This document shows positions 35,562 through 44,892 of a DNA stretch of 59,553 nt, piece by piece. The position numbers were made by a program, and so were the translations under genes. Position 1 is the first letter of the stretch, and each line of letters opens with the position of its first letter. The notes beneath the pieces are model-generated. The model did no database searches, had not been told where the DNA came from, and was given only the letters and a program-made list of their open reading frames with translations. The stretch is from Bacillus sp. EB600 (GTDB taxonomy: Bacteria; Bacillota; Bacilli; Bacillales; Cytobacillaceae): positions 1 to 59,553 of the forward strand of contig NZ_JAEVLT010000028.1 of assembly GCF_024494385.1 (NCBI RefSeq), given 5' to 3'.

Positions 35562-38500
35562 ATGGAGACAGAAATTTTTCGCCCCACAAATAATGTTCGA
35601 TTTGTTACTGCCTCGGCATTATTTGATGGCCATGATGCGGCTATTAATATTATGCGCCGCATCCTTCAGGATTCAGGTGTGGAAGTAATCCATCTGGGAC
35701 ATAACCGTTCTGTAGATGAGGTTGTCAATGCCGCAATCCAAGAGGATGTCCAGGGGATTGCAGTGAGCTCTTATCAAGGCGGCCATGTGGAATATTTGAA
35801 GTATATGTATGATTTACTTCAGGAAAAAAGGGCAGGCCACATTAAGATATTTGCAGGCGGCGGCGGGGTCATCGTTCCTTCTGAAATAAGGGAATTGCAA
35901 GAATATGGAATTGCAAAAATTTTTTCACCAGATGATGGACGGGACCTTGGGTTACAGGGCATGATCAATCATATGATTCGGGAAAGTGATTTTCAAACGC
36001 CAAGGCAACTTGAACAAGAAATTGCCGGAATAAATGAGAAAAACTGGGGCGCCATTGCGAAGTTAATTACCATTGCCGAAGAAATTCTGATGGAAAATAA
36101 GGGGGAAGAAATGGTTTCCGCTGCTTTGGAACGATTGCTGGTAGAAGCTCCAAAGGTCCCTATTTTAGGAATTACTGGAACAGGGGGAGCGGGAAAGAGC
36201 TCACTGACGGATGAGTTAGTTCGCCGTTACTTGGAACAATTCCCGGACCGTTCCATTGCTATTATATCCGTAGATCCTTCCAAGATGAAGACAGGGGGAG
36301 CATTATTAGGTGACCGAATACGGATGAATGCCATAAACAACCCTCGCGTCTATATGCGCAGTTTGGCTACCCGGGGGTCCAAGTCCGAGTTAAGTAATGC
36401 TACAAAGGAAGCCATTAATGTCGTCAAAGCAGCCGGATATGATTTCATTATTGTAGAGACGAGCGGCATTGGACAAGGGGATTCTGAAATCGTTGAAATT
36501 TGTGATCTGGCCATGTATGTAATGACAAGCGAATTTGGAGCTGCCACACAGCTTGAAAAAATCGATATGATTGATTTTGCTGACCTCATCGTCATCAACA
36601 AATTTGAACGACGCGGGTCAGAAGATGCTTTGCGCGACGTGCGCAAGCAGTATCAGCGCAGCCGTCAGCTGTTTGAAGTCCCTGATGATAAGCTTCCTGT
36701 ATTTGGAACGATTGCAAGCCAATTTAATGATCCCGGGACAAACGTTCTTTTTGCAAATTTAATGAAGCTGGTCGAAGAGAAGACGGATCGCAGCTGGTCA
36801 ACTAATTATGACAGCGAAATTCAAAAAGTAACGAAGCAAAACTTAATTATCCCGCCAAACCGTACCGGCTATTTAGGAGAAATCGTCCAAACGGTTTATC
36901 AATACCGTAAATTTTCGGAAGAACAAGTCAATCTTGTTCGTAAGTTGTACCAGTTGCGAGGAACCAAGGAATTAATCGAGGGTAACAGTACGAACGTGAT
37001 GTCAAAGGAAGAAGCGCAAACCTTTACGGCGAAGCTGGATGAAATGATTGCTCATTATGAACTAAAGATTGATCCGGAATGCAAAAAGATGGTGGAAGAG
37101 TGGCCGAAAATTAGGGAAGCCTACCGGCAAAATCAACTAGTTACAAAGGTTCGGGATAAGGAAATGGTTACTGAGCTATATACCGAATCATTATCCGGAA
37201 ATAAAATCCCCCGGGTAAGTGTACCCAATTTCGAGGATCCCGGGGAAATTCTCCGTTGGCTCTTAAAAGAAAACCTTCCTGGTTATTTCCCGTACACAGC
37301 AGGGGTATTTCCGTTTAAACGTACAAATGAAGATCCGAAGCGCCAGTTTGCTGGAGAAGGGACACCGGACCGCACGAACCGCCGCTTCCATTTTCTTAGT
37401 CAAAATGATGAGGCAAAGCGGTTATCGACTGCATTTGACAGTGTCACCTTGTATGGGCAGGATCCCGATTACCGGCCTGACATCTATGGGAAAATTGGCA
37501 ACAGCGGTGTAAGTGTCTGTACATTGGATGATATGAAGAAGCTCTATAAGGGATTTGATCTATGCCACCCATCGACAAGTGTTTCCATGACCATTAATGG
37601 ACCGGCACCGATCATTTTGGCGATGTTCATGAATACGGCCATCGAACAGCAGTTTGAAAAGTTCGTTGAGAAAAACGGGCGCCAGCCGAACGAAGAGGAA
37701 TTTGGAAAAATCAAGGAATGGACACTGCAAACAGTAAGAGGCACAGTGCAAGCGGACATTCTAAAAGAGGACCAGGGGCAGAATACCTGCATCTTCTCAA
37801 CGGAATTTGCCCTAAAGATGATGGGGGACATTCAACAGTACTTTATTGATCATAAGGTCCGTAACTACTACTCCGTTAGTATAAGCGGCTATCATATTGC
37901 AGAAGCGGGAGCAAATCCTATTTCGCAATTGGCGTTTACCTTGGCGAATGGCTTTACCTTTGTAGAATATTATTTAAGCCGGGGCATGCATATTGACGAT
38001 TTTGCACCGAACCTGTCTTTCTTTTTCAGCAACGGATTAGATCCTGAATACACGGTTATGGGACGGGTTGCGCGAAGGATTTGGGCAACGGGCATTAAAA
38101 ATAAATACGGCGGGAATGAACGCAGCCAAAAGCTGAAATATCATATCCAGACATCGGGCCGCTCCCTCCATGCACAAGAGATGGACTTTAATGATATCCG
38201 TACAACCCTGCAAGCATTGATAGCCATTTATGACAACTGTAATTCCTTGCACACGAACGCATTTGACGAGGCGATTACAACACCGACAGAAAACTCTGTC
38301 CGAAGGGCGATGGCCATCCAGATGATCATTAATAAAGAATTGGGTATCGTGAAAAATGAAAACCCGCTGCAAGGAGCTTTTATTATTGATGAACTTACGG
38401 ACCTGGTTGAAGAAGCAGTATTAGATGAATTTACACGGATTCATGATCGCGGAGGTGTGCTGGGCGCGATGGAAACACAGTATCAACGCGGGAAAATCCA

Positions 38501-38837
38501 AGAAGAGTCCCTTTACTATGAACACAAAAAGCATTCTGGAGAGTTACCAATTATTGGTGTCAATACATTCATTAACCCGAATGCAGAAGAGAATACTTAT
38601 GAAATTGAGTTAGCACGTTCGACAGTAGAAGAAAAAGAAACTCAAATTCGAAATCTTAATGAATTCTGGGCTAGAAACAAAGAGAAATGCCCGGGTACGC
38701 TTAAAAAGTTAAAGCAAGCGGCCCTTCAAAACGGCAATATTTTTGAAGAATTAATGGAGTGCGTAAAAGTAGCATCCCTTGGTCAGATCACAGCAGCCTT
38801 ATATGAAGTCGGAGGACAATACCGTAGAAATATCTAG
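35562..38837 (+). CDS. icmF: Fused isobutyryl-CoA mutase IcmF, 1091 aa
   Basis: Adenosylcobalamin-dependent carbon-skeleton mutase fused to its own G-protein chaperone. Order: B12-binding domain ([12 protein letters not shown] near residue 20, base-off His24), linker, GTPase domain (GTGGAGKSS near 205, [22 protein letters not shown]), then the TIM-barrel mutase domain. Substrate-pocket residues are Phe596 (KRQFAGEG) and Gln740 (DQGQNTC), the Phe/Gln pair of isobutyryl-CoA mutases rather than Tyr/Arg of methylmalonyl-CoA mutase. It interconverts isobutyryl- and n-butyryl-CoA; some relatives also act on pivalyl- or isovaleryl-CoA. Full family length. RBS AGGTGGTG, 27 bases after acd. Confidence 0.96.
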   Translation: METEIFRPTNNVRFVTASALFDGHDAAINIMRRILQDSGVEVIHLGHNRSVDEVVNAAIQEDVQGIAVSSYQGGHVEYLKYMYDLLQEKRAGHIKIFAGGGGVIVPSEIRELQEYGIAKIFSPDDGRDLGLQGMINHMIRESDFQTPRQLEQEIAGINEKNWGAIAKLITIAEEILMENKGEEMVSAALERLLVEAPKVPILGITGTGGAGKSSLTDELVRRYLEQFPDRSIAIISVDPSKMKTGGALLGDRIRMNAINNPRVYMRSLATRGSKSELSNATKEAINVVKAAGYDFIIVETSGIGQGDSEIVEICDLAMYVMTSEFGAATQLEKIDMIDFADLIVINKFERRGSEDALRDVRKQYQRSRQLFEVPDDKLPVFGTIASQFNDPGTNVLFANLMKLVEEKTDRSWSTNYDSEIQKVTKQNLIIPPNRTGYLGEIVQTVYQYRKFSEEQVNLVRKLYQLRGTKELIEGNSTNVMSKEEAQTFTAKLDEMIAHYELKIDPECKKMVEEWPKIREAYRQNQLVTKVRDKEMVTELYTESLSGNKIPRVSVPNFEDPGEILRWLLKENLPGYFPYTAGVFPFKRTNEDPKRQFAGEGTPDRTNRRFHFLSQNDEAKRLSTAFDSVTLYGQDPDYRPDIYGKIGNSGVSVCTLDDMKKLYKGFDLCHPSTSVSMTINGPAPIILAMFMNTAIEQQFEKFVEKNGRQPNEEEFGKIKEWTLQTVRGTVQADILKEDQGQNTCIFSTEFALKMMGDIQQYFIDHKVRNYYSVSISGYHIAEAGANPISQLAFTLANGFTFVEYYLSRGMHIDDFAPNLSFFFSNGLDPEYTVMGRVARRIWATGIKNKYGGNERSQKLKYHIQTSGRSLHAQEMDFNDIRTTLQALIAIYDNCNSLHTNAFDEAITTPTENSVRRAMAIQMIINKELGIVKNENPLQGAFIIDELTDLVEEAVLDEFTRIHDRGGVLGAMETQYQRGKIQEESLYYEHKKHSGELPIIGVNTFINPNAEENTYEIELARSTVEEKETQIRNLNEFWARNKEKCPGTLKKLKQAALQNGNIFEELMECVKVASLGQITAALYEVGGQYRRNI

Positions 38838-38874
38838 TAAACCAAAATAACAAGAGAGACGGAGGACAATGAAT

Positions 38875-40059
38875 ATGGAACCAATTTATATCATTGAAGG
38901 AGCAAGGACGCCAATTGGTACGTTCGGTGGGGGACTAAAATCAATTACTGATATTGATCTTGGAGTAATTGCAGGAAAAGAGGCACTCTCAAGAAGTGAC
39001 ATTCAACCGAATGAAATTGATCACGTATTCTTTGGAAATGTGATTCATACATCAAAATCAGCTTCCTATTTAGCGCGGCATATCGCTTTAAAAGCAGGCA
39101 TTCCAGAAGAAACCCCGGCATTGATACTAAGCCGGGCATGCGGATCTGGTATGCAATCGATCATTTCAGCTACACAATCTATTATGGCAGGAGACGGACA
39201 AACGGCACTTGTCGGTGGAACTGAAAATATGAGCCAGTCCCCGCATGTACTGCGTCAAACACGTTTTGGTACCGGTTTAAAAGCGCCTGAACTTGATGAT
39301 ATGCTTTGGGCAACATTGACTGATGAATACATTGGTTGTGGCATGGGAGTAACAGCTGGAAATTTAGCGGAGCAATATGATATTACTAGAGAAGAACAGG
39401 ATGAATTTTCCGTTTCTTCTCATCGAAAAGCAGCTGCTGCTACGAAATCTGGACGATTAGCAAAAGAAATTGTACCTATTGTTATTTCAGAGGGGCGTCG
39501 TGGGGAAAAGACAATCAAGGAAGATGAACTTATCAAACCGGATACATCGATAGAGAAACTAAGTAAATTAAAACCCTCTTTTAAAAAGGATGGTACGGTA
39601 ACCGCAGGAAATGCAAGTGGAATTAATGATGGTGCTGCGGCCCTTGTCGTTGCATCAGAAAGCTTTTTGAAACAGCATCCAACTGTAAAGCCGCTTGCCA
39701 AAATAAAATCATGGGGAATCGCCGGTGTAAATCCAAACGTAATGGGTATCGGACCTGTTCCAGCCAGTAAACTCGCTGTTTCGAGAGCTGGACTCTCCTT
39801 AGCCGATATTGACTTGTTTGAATTAAACGAAGCGTTTGCAGCCCAATCCCTTGCTGTTATTAAGGAACTGAATATCGATCCGATGAAAGTAAACGTTAAT
39901 GGCGGAGCAATTGCACTAGGACATCCAGTTGGAGCAAGTGGTGCGCGTATTGCCTATTCACTGGCGCTCGAATTGCATACACGTAATGCACGTTATGGAC
40001 TAGCGTCCCTTTGTATTGGCGGAGGTCAGGGTATTGCTATTGTGATTGAAAAAGTATAA
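38875..40059 (+). CDS. Acetyl-CoA C-acetyltransferase (thiolase), 394 aa
   Basis: Thiolase with nucleophile Cys89 (SRACGSGMQS), GINDGAAALVVAS, ELNEAFAAQS, GHPVGASGAR, and the C-terminal active Cys in LCIGGGQG. Cleaves or forms 3-ketoacyl-CoA, giving acetyl-CoA at the end of beta-oxidation. ATG 38875 is 9 bases from GGAGG; the earlier ATG 38869 is only 3 bases from it. Its 3' end matches the thiolase fragment at 12898, showing that a close copy once lay near the left region. It follows icmF by 37 bases. Confidence 0.92.
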   Translation: MEPIYIIEGARTPIGTFGGGLKSITDIDLGVIAGKEALSRSDIQPNEIDHVFFGNVIHTSKSASYLARHIALKAGIPEETPALILSRACGSGMQSIISATQSIMAGDGQTALVGGTENMSQSPHVLRQTRFGTGLKAPELDDMLWATLTDEYIGCGMGVTAGNLAEQYDITREEQDEFSVSSHRKAAAATKSGRLAKEIVPIVISEGRRGEKTIKEDELIKPDTSIEKLSKLKPSFKKDGTVTAGNASGINDGAAALVVASESFLKQHPTVKPLAKIKSWGIAGVNPNVMGIGPVPASKLAVSRAGLSLADIDLFELNEAFAAQSLAVIKELNIDPMKVNVNGGAIALGHPVGASGARIAYSLALELHTRNARYGLASLCIGGGQGIAIVIEKV

Positions 40060-40221
40060 CTGTTTTCTTCAGGGGAGTAGTAGGAACTAAACACTATAAT
40101 TATCCATTCCTTCAGGATTAAAAATAAAGTCAATCTTATTAAAGAGCGGGTCTCTTTTTTTAGATTGTACATTATGATTGAGACCACTTTTAAACGTAAA
40201 TCTATTTCTGGGGTGAGAACA

Positions 40222-40623
40222 ATGGAAACCAAGTTTATAAAAAACCAATTTGATAATTTATTAAATTGTCAATACGAAAGAATAAGTGAAACTAATTTAA
40301 AAGTAATTTTGCCAGTACAGTCATTATACTTAAATACAGTAGGAGTTGTTAATGGGGGGATCATTAGTTTACTAGCTGACCTTGCGATGGGTAATACATG
40401 TGAAACATTTGAAGTTGAAAACAACTGCCAGTCCGTTGTAACAGTGGATCTTAAAACAACTTATTTAAAAGGAGCAAAAGGGGAGCTCCTTATTGCGGAT
40501 GCTCATTTAATAAAAAAGGGGAAAACCCTAAATCATCTGGATTGTTTTATTTATAATGACCATAACGAACTAGTCGCTAAGGCAACGGGAATTTTTGCTA
40601 ACCTGTCCATGAGTCAGGATTAA
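40222..40623 (+). CDS. Hot-dog thioesterase, PaaI-like, 133 aa
   Basis: The core motif GVVNGGIISLLADLAMG matches PaaI-type acyl-CoA thioesterases, with Asn in place of the usual His of HGG. VTVDLKTTYLKGAKG and the following strand are typical. ATG 40222 follows GGGGTGAG. It would release CoA from stalled acyl-CoA esters. It follows the acetyltransferase in the same direction but after 160 bases, perhaps with its own promoter. Confidence 0.8.
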   Translation: METKFIKNQFDNLLNCQYERISETNLKVILPVQSLYLNTVGVVNGGIISLLADLAMGNTCETFEVENNCQSVVTVDLKTTYLKGAKGELLIADAHLIKKGKTLNHLDCFIYNDHNELVAKATGIFANLSMSQD

Positions 40624-40742
40624 TATACGGTACATTCATGTTAATAATTTACTTATTTAAACTACTTCGAATTCTGCATAATAGGTTGGGGTATTAATTA
40701 GTTTGGCACGAGAAAAATCGTTTGAAAAAGGAATAAAATAAA

Positions 40743-40775
40743 TCTCCTTTTATCTTTCAATTTGATAAAAGGAGA
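40743..40775. repeat. Perfect 12-bp hairpin after the catabolic cluster
   Basis: TCTCCTTTTATC/GATAAAAGGAGA with a 9-base loop. There is no T run on the plus side, though A-rich flanks would give one on the minus strand. It may be a transcript end or stability element at the cluster boundary. Confidence 0.55.
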
Positions 40776-40832
40776 AATAATCCTACATTCTATTCGAGTC
40801 CTTTTTGATATTTATTATAATAAATCTAAAAA

Positions 40833-41195
40833 ATGAAGAGAAGTATAATACCAGAAGGGTATCAATTAAAGAAAGAAGACATTAAGACTGAGAAAAATCA
40901 TATTGAGAAAGATCCCGTTGTTAAATTGGAATATAAAAACGGAGAATTTGGATTTTACACTATTCAGCAAAAAATAGATAACAGTCAAAAAGACTAGCTA
41001 GAAATGTGGGACTTTGAGAAAACAGATTCATATATGCTAAAAAATTATAAAATTGATTATGACCATTCAGATGACACCAATATTCAAGGAATGAGAATAT
41101 CAGTTTCAGAAAAAGGTTATAAAATCGTTATGATTGCAGATGTTTTGTCCAAAGAAGAAATGGAAAAAATACTGCTGTCTATGATTAAAAAGTAA
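40833..41195 (+). pseudogene. DUF4367-like protein remnant with amber stop
   Basis: The frame reads SIIPEGYQLKKEDIK, then VVKLEYKNGEFGFYTIQQ, TAG at 40995-40997, and continues in frame to KIVMIADVLSKEEMEKIL and TAA. This resembles the C-terminal DUF4367 domain (PEGY..., Y.ngd....IQQ) of Bacillus anti-sigma-like or lipoprotein genes, as I remember it. The N terminus is missing, and no convincing ribosome site precedes 40833. Confidence 0.5.
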
Positions 41196-41281
41196 ATGGG
41201 ACTTTTAAATATGAGAGTAATCATTCTACATACCCCCTCAATATTGAATGATAATAGGTCATAAAGTGATCACTTAAAAAG

Positions 41282-41315
41282 TCGGTTCCTTAACGTACAG
41301 GGAACCGATTTTTTT
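41282..41315 (+). terminator. Rho-independent terminator
   Basis: TCGGTTCC/GGAACCGA stem with an 11-base loop, then eight T. Confidence 0.85.
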
Positions 41316-41689
41316 AGGTTGAGGTTCGCTTAGCGTACAAAATTCGCGTTTTTTGCTTTGGACCCCAGAAAGGTTAGAATTGGGGATACACTTTAAATGG
41401 CTACTGGATTATCTAGGTCAAGACTTATCAAGGCTTCTACTGTACCCATCTTAAAATTCTTATGGGTTTTAACCAAAGTTCCCAAAGTACATATGTATAG
41501 GAGGAATCAATGTAAACTAAACTTAATAAACTTTAGCATCATGAAATCCTTAATTCAAAAGTTTTGATAGTAAATATTTATAAATAGTAGTCACTCCTAT
41601 TTTATTTTCCTTAAAAACCCAGCCTTAAGGCTGCATTTTTTCTTTAGAATTAGAGATTTAAAGATTTAGGATAAAGGAATATAGGAATT
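41316..41689. other. Intergenic stretch at the catabolic/plasmid-like junction
   Basis: No gene. Contains a palindromic hairpin CAGCCTT/AAGGCTG (41620-41633) followed by CATTTTTTC, a probable terminator. The bases CTTAGCGTACAAAATTCGCG near 41328 are matched by CTTAGCGTATAAAATCTACG near 58767, ahead of the second structured element, so the repeat begins here. Confidence 0.5.
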
Positions 41690-41884
41690 AAATTAGGCGG
41701 CAGCACTACAGACTGATCAGAAAGCAAAGAGCGCTTTCTGTCATTCTGTACGTGTCGCTTCGGTATTAAATGGACCGATAACCACGGCCTGTAAAGAAAG
41801 GGAAGGGCGCCTTTCTTAACAATCCGTAGGTTCCTGTTCCATTTACGGCAAGCCGCCATACCGAACGAGCCGAAAACCTTTAAG
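41690..41884 (+). ncRNA. Conserved structured RNA-like element, copy 1
   Basis: About 190 bases closely match 58895-59090. Helices that persist with base changes: AGAAAGC/GCTTTCT (41719-41740) versus GTAAGAAAGG/CCTTTCTAAC in copy 2; GTAAAGAAAGG/CCTTTCTTAAC; TTAAATGGA/TCCATTTA; TTCGG/CCGAA closing the whole; and a small CGG/CCG hairpin. The invariant core is TGTACGTGTCGCTTCGG. Compensatory changes argue for an RNA rather than a protein; frames across it are shadows. It could be the Bacillus-plasmid RNA motif, but I cannot confirm that without a covariance search. The strand is assumed from the downstream genes. Confidence 0.6.
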
Positions 41885-42000
41885 ACCTTGGGCTCCTCGC
41901 CCAAACCCAGCCAACGGTAGCCCGTTGGATCGCTTTATATGCTCCTCAGCCCAAGTTTAGTTCCTTCTTTGTTCTCCTCATTGTAATCGTTTGCTCATTA

Positions 42001-42106
42001 GGGCAGTCAAGGGTGCTACGCTACGCTTCGCAAACTTTGTGAACTTTTTTAAGAAGAGCGCTTAAAAAACTTCACAAACTTCAAGCCCGTTGACAGCCCT
42101 TTTCGC
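42001..42106. repeat. Long imperfect inverted repeat
   Basis: GTGAACTTTTTTAAG pairs with CTTAAAAAACTTCAC around a 7-base loop. The outer arms AGGGCAGTCAA and TTGACAGCCCT pair around an unpaired bulge (GGTGCTACGCTACGCTTCG). The whole makes a stem of about 100 bases. It sits between structured copy 1 and the 63-aa gene, as part of a hairpin-rich plasmid-like leader. Confidence 0.65.
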
Positions 42107-42146
42107 AAAGATTTAGAGAGGTCAAACAAAAAAGGAGTGATGGAGA

Positions 42147-42338
42147 ATGAAAGCAAGTTATTATGGGTTGAAGGTTGCAAAGTCAAGCACAGGCTATTAT
42201 GTAGGAAGATTCTTTCAAGAGGACGAAGTTATCACTCAGTTTGTCCGACTTACCGATGATTTCAGCAGCAAACAAGAAGCCATCGAGTGGCTCGAATCCA
42301 TCCTGGAAGAAATCACAGAGAGGAATGAGGGGGACTGA
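42147..42338 (+). CDS. Small plasmid-type protein, 63 aa
   Basis: GGAGTGATGGAGA precedes ATG at 42147. The product is acidic, with an alpha-rich C terminus (SSKQEAIEWLESILEEI) and an N-terminal beta region (SYYGLKVAKSSTGYYVGRFF). It resembles small unknown proteins encoded on large Bacillus plasmids. No function can be given. It lies after the long inverted repeat and before a hairpin-rich non-coding stretch. Confidence 0.6.
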   Translation: MKASYYGLKVAKSSTGYYVGRFFQEDEVITQFVRLTDDFSSKQEAIEWLESILEEITERNEGD

Positions 42339-43040
42339 GTTCTCCCTTTTTTTCTGTTATCTTAAAAAGTGTACCGTACACAATGAAAAATTCCCGGCTA
42401 ACGCCAGGAATCGTGTCGTTTGCTTCGCTTTGCTCCATATGATTTAAAGAGTTTTGACGGCTTTTTGGGGACATCGAATCCCCAAAAAGGCCGACTGCCT
42501 CCAAGCTTACGCAAGGAGACAGTACGCGATTTTTATTAACAGTCTTTCAATCGAAATCCTGTTGAATAAAGATCGCTTTTTAGTTAAAAAACTCGGCGTC
42601 GAGCCTCGTTTATTAACCGATGCTGCTACCTTTCGGTAGCTATTCGCCTCGGACGCTCAGGCCCTGTTTTTTAATGGAAAAAGGGCTTCGAGCCCTAATG
42701 CCATTAGGCGGTCCTATACCTTTAGGTATGTTTGACCGCCACGCTCGGACTGTAGTAAGCCTTCTTTGTTCTCCTCATTATAATGAGTGGGCTTATGACC
42801 GTGTGAAGGGCGGGCGCCAGGCAAACAAAATCGGCAAAGCCAAGTAGGCTAAGGGGCAGTACGGAAGCAAAAAACGCTTCCCAACTGCCCCTAAGTCATT
42901 GGGCTTTACTCGATTTTGAACGACAACGGGCAAAAAGCCGGCCCGTTGCCTATGCCTGCCTGGCAAGTTCGCTTCTTCGTAAGCGAACCCTTCACACGGT
43001 TTGCGCCCATCATTGCTCTCTTCTCAAACAAAGAAAGGGA
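42339..43040. other. Non-coding stretch packed with hairpins
   Basis: No gene is convincing. Hairpins: GGCTTTTTGGGGA/TCCCCAAAAAGGCC (42460-42495), GCTACC/GGTAGC (about 42625-42640), GCGGTC with inner ATACC/GGTAT and GACCGC (42708-42740), and AGGGGCAGT with inner GGAAGC/GCTTCC and ACTGCCCCT (42851-42893). A 19-base direct repeat (CTTCTTTGTTCTCCTCATT) occurs at 41964 and 42761. This may be an RNA leader or a replication or transfer region. Confidence 0.5.
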
Positions 43041-43049
43041 GTGTTACAA

Positions 43050-43493
43050 ATGGAAAAAGTGTATGAAATTCAACGTATTAAACAAGTCATTCAAGAGGTT
43101 GAAGGAGGAGAACAATACATTGTTCGCTCCCCTGAAGATGGGGCGAAAATAGCCTCTCAATTTATTGGAGATGATGATCGTGAAGTATTCTTTGTCATGA
43201 GCTTGAATACAAAAAATCGTGTAGTTGCTGTCCATCGTTGTCACGTAGGAAGTCTAAATTCCAGTATTGTTACGCCAAGAGAAGTGTTCAAGTCTGCTAT
43301 CTTGAATAATAGTGCATCCATCATTGTAAGTCATCAGCATCCATCCCAAAATGTTGAACCATCGAGAGAAGACATTGAGGTAACGCGCAGGTTAGTAGAG
43401 GCAGGTAAGATTCTGGGCATCGAAGTCCTTGATCACCTGATTGTGAATGCCAATGCTGAATACTGCAGCTTGAAAGAGAAAGGATACATCTAA
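43050..43493 (+). CDS. RadC-like JAB/MPN-domain protein, 147 aa
   Basis: Single JAMM domain with SHQHPSQNVEPSREDIEVT (His-x-His...Asp zinc triad) near residues 92-110, and the upstream Glu-containing HRCHVGSLNSSIVTPREVF typical of RadC. The canonical HNHPSGDP is altered to HQHPSQNV. The N-terminal HhH part of chromosomal RadC is absent, as in plasmid and phage copies. RBS AAAGGGAG, ATG 43050. RadC-like proteins accompany plasmid anti-restriction genes; the exact activity is unknown. Confidence 0.85.
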   Translation: MEKVYEIQRIKQVIQEVEGGEQYIVRSPEDGAKIASQFIGDDDREVFFVMSLNTKNRVVAVHRCHVGSLNSSIVTPREVFKSAILNNSASIIVSHQHPSQNVEPSREDIEVTRRLVEAGKILGIEVLDHLIVNANAEYCSLKEKGYI

Positions 43494-43555
43494 GATTCGA
43501 AGGAGAGGGGGAAATTCTCCCTCTTCTTTATATCTTCATTTTTTTTGTGGTCGTT

Positions 43556-43590
43556 CGTCTTGTTTAGGGGCATCGAGCCCCAACAAGACG
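43556..43590. repeat. Hairpin CGTCTTGTT..AACAAGACG with inner GGGGC/GCCCC
   Basis: Two-tier perfect stem around CATCGA. The loop plus GGGG/CCCC closing matches the hairpin at 42460-42495 (GGGGA-CATCGAA-TCCCC), so this is a repeated small RNA or DNA element of the plasmid-like segment. A G-rich imperfect terminator also lies at about 43499-43530, after the radC-like gene. Confidence 0.55.
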
Positions 43591-43800
43591 GCTTCATCAA
43601 TGCTGCGCATAGATAAAGCATTAAACCCTAGGAAGCTGTTATTGCTCTATTGGTATTGACCAATGAATTTAATTGAACTGTAAATAAATGTTCAATTAAA
43701 TCGACAAAGATTTTACAATCTTCGATTTATAATGAAGTTTGAACAGATCTATTAATGTCCAAAAAGATTTTCCTACATTTATTATAAGGGAGATGTAATA

Positions 43801-44076
43801 GTGGATTTTTATGAAAAGCTGCCTACTGATTTTTTAATCGCTTTTTATGATGAAATGATGAAAAACATTGAAAAAGGCTTATTAACAAAAACTATGTATT
43901 ATGAATTAGGTCTAATCATTTCCGTTGCTAGACGAAGAGGGATAACACTGGGACAACCATGTGACTTTGAACAGATCGTGGATCAAAAGGATCAAAAGGA
44001 TCTGAATGATTTCATTGAATCTAATTCATCGTCCTCTACAAACATTATCATAACTCCCTTGGCCGTTATGGGTTAG
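43801..44076 (+). CDS. Unknown protein, 91 aa
   Basis: GTG start with AAGGGAGATG upstream. The helical N terminus LPTDFLIAFYDEMMKNIEKG is followed by MYYELGLIISVARRRGITL and a Ser/Asn-rich tail. No family recognised. It shares the small, charged character of other genes of this segment. Confidence 0.55.
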   Translation: MDFYEKLPTDFLIAFYDEMMKNIEKGLLTKTMYYELGLIISVARRRGITLGQPCDFEQIVDQKDQKDLNDFIESNSSSSTNIIITPLAVMG

Positions 44077-44213
44077 TGCATAATTAACTTGCATACAAGC
44101 AATATTATGCGAGAAATCTCATATAATTGGAATAGTTGCGACAAAACTTCTTAAATACTTACAAAAACCAATAGTAGGATTTTTATATTTAGATTTGGGG
44201 TTGCTGTTTTGAA

Positions 44214-44261
44214 GTTGACTTAGTCAACTTTTTGTTTTATTCTATTGTTGACTAAGTCAAC
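44214..44261 (+). promoter_or_regulatory. Pair of 15-bp palindromic operators
   Basis: GTTGACTTAGTCAAC at 44214-44228 and GTTGACTAAGTCAAC at 44247-44261, centres exactly 33 bp (three helical turns) apart and 14 bp before the ATG of the next gene. The two are reverse complements of each other, so the pair could also fold as a large hairpin. Position and symmetry fit autorepression by the 167-aa protein. Confidence 0.7.
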
Positions 44262-44274
44262 ATGAGGTGATAAG

Positions 44275-44778
44275 ATGAAAAGCTCAACCAAACGCATCGT
44301 TGAAACTTTTCCGAAGTTTAAAGGCAGATTAAAGGCATATGAGAATATTGATTTAGTGAAAGAAGCATTAAAAGGTTTAACTGAAGTAGAAGCTACTTTT
44401 TTAAAATTAGCTTGGTTTTTTGAGGCTCCAGAATATGAAAGTTTTAATATACGATGGTTATATGAATATTTGGATGATGAATGGCTTGAATTCGCATTAG
44501 AATTAATGGTTCAGTTCTTTCGAGAGGACACGTATTTAATTCAAAAACCAACCTTTTCTATTCTTCGGGAACCAAATGACAATTATTTCAATCAAAAACA
44601 GTTTGCTGACTTTTTGTCTGAAAACGGCTTACATTACGATAAACGGAAATTAAATGTGTATTACAGCCGAGGAAAGCTGCCAAAGGCAGATATAGAACTT
44701 GCAGGTACCCCCTATTGGAGTAAATTAACAGTTGAAGATTATTGCGAGCAGGAGAAAAGTCGTTTGAAAAAAGGTTAG
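44275..44778 (+). CDS. Putative DNA-binding protein, 167 aa
   Basis: GAGGTGATAAG before ATG. The acidic N-terminal two thirds have the look of a helical bundle. The C terminus (FADFLSENGLHYDKRKLNVY, then SRGKLPKADIELAGTPYW) resembles an HTH/AlpA-like module in which GTPYW precedes the recognition part. I do not know the family. The paired palindromes directly upstream support a regulator that controls itself. Confidence 0.55.
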   Translation: MKSSTKRIVETFPKFKGRLKAYENIDLVKEALKGLTEVEATFLKLAWFFEAPEYESFNIRWLYEYLDDEWLEFALELMVQFFREDTYLIQKPTFSILREPNDNYFNQKQFADFLSENGLHYDKRKLNVYYSRGKLPKADIELAGTPYWSKLTVEDYCEQEKSRLKKG

Positions 44779-44892
44779 TAAGCCAGAGTATTATCAATCA
44801 TAGGAAAAACGGGTAGATTTGCCAGATAAATTTACAGGAGACTAGATAACTAAAACAATATCTGGTCTTTATAGATTTTCTAAGGTAATACT

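Noticed and set aside
41502..41516. AGGAGG followed by ATG-TAA, a minimal start-stop
   Set aside because: No downstream gene within reach to regulate; probably chance.
41650..41904. Minus-strand open frame of 84 codons, similar to one at 58873-59106
   Set aside because: Both lie across the structured element. Their similarity comes from conserved RNA-like sequence, and there is no ribosome site.
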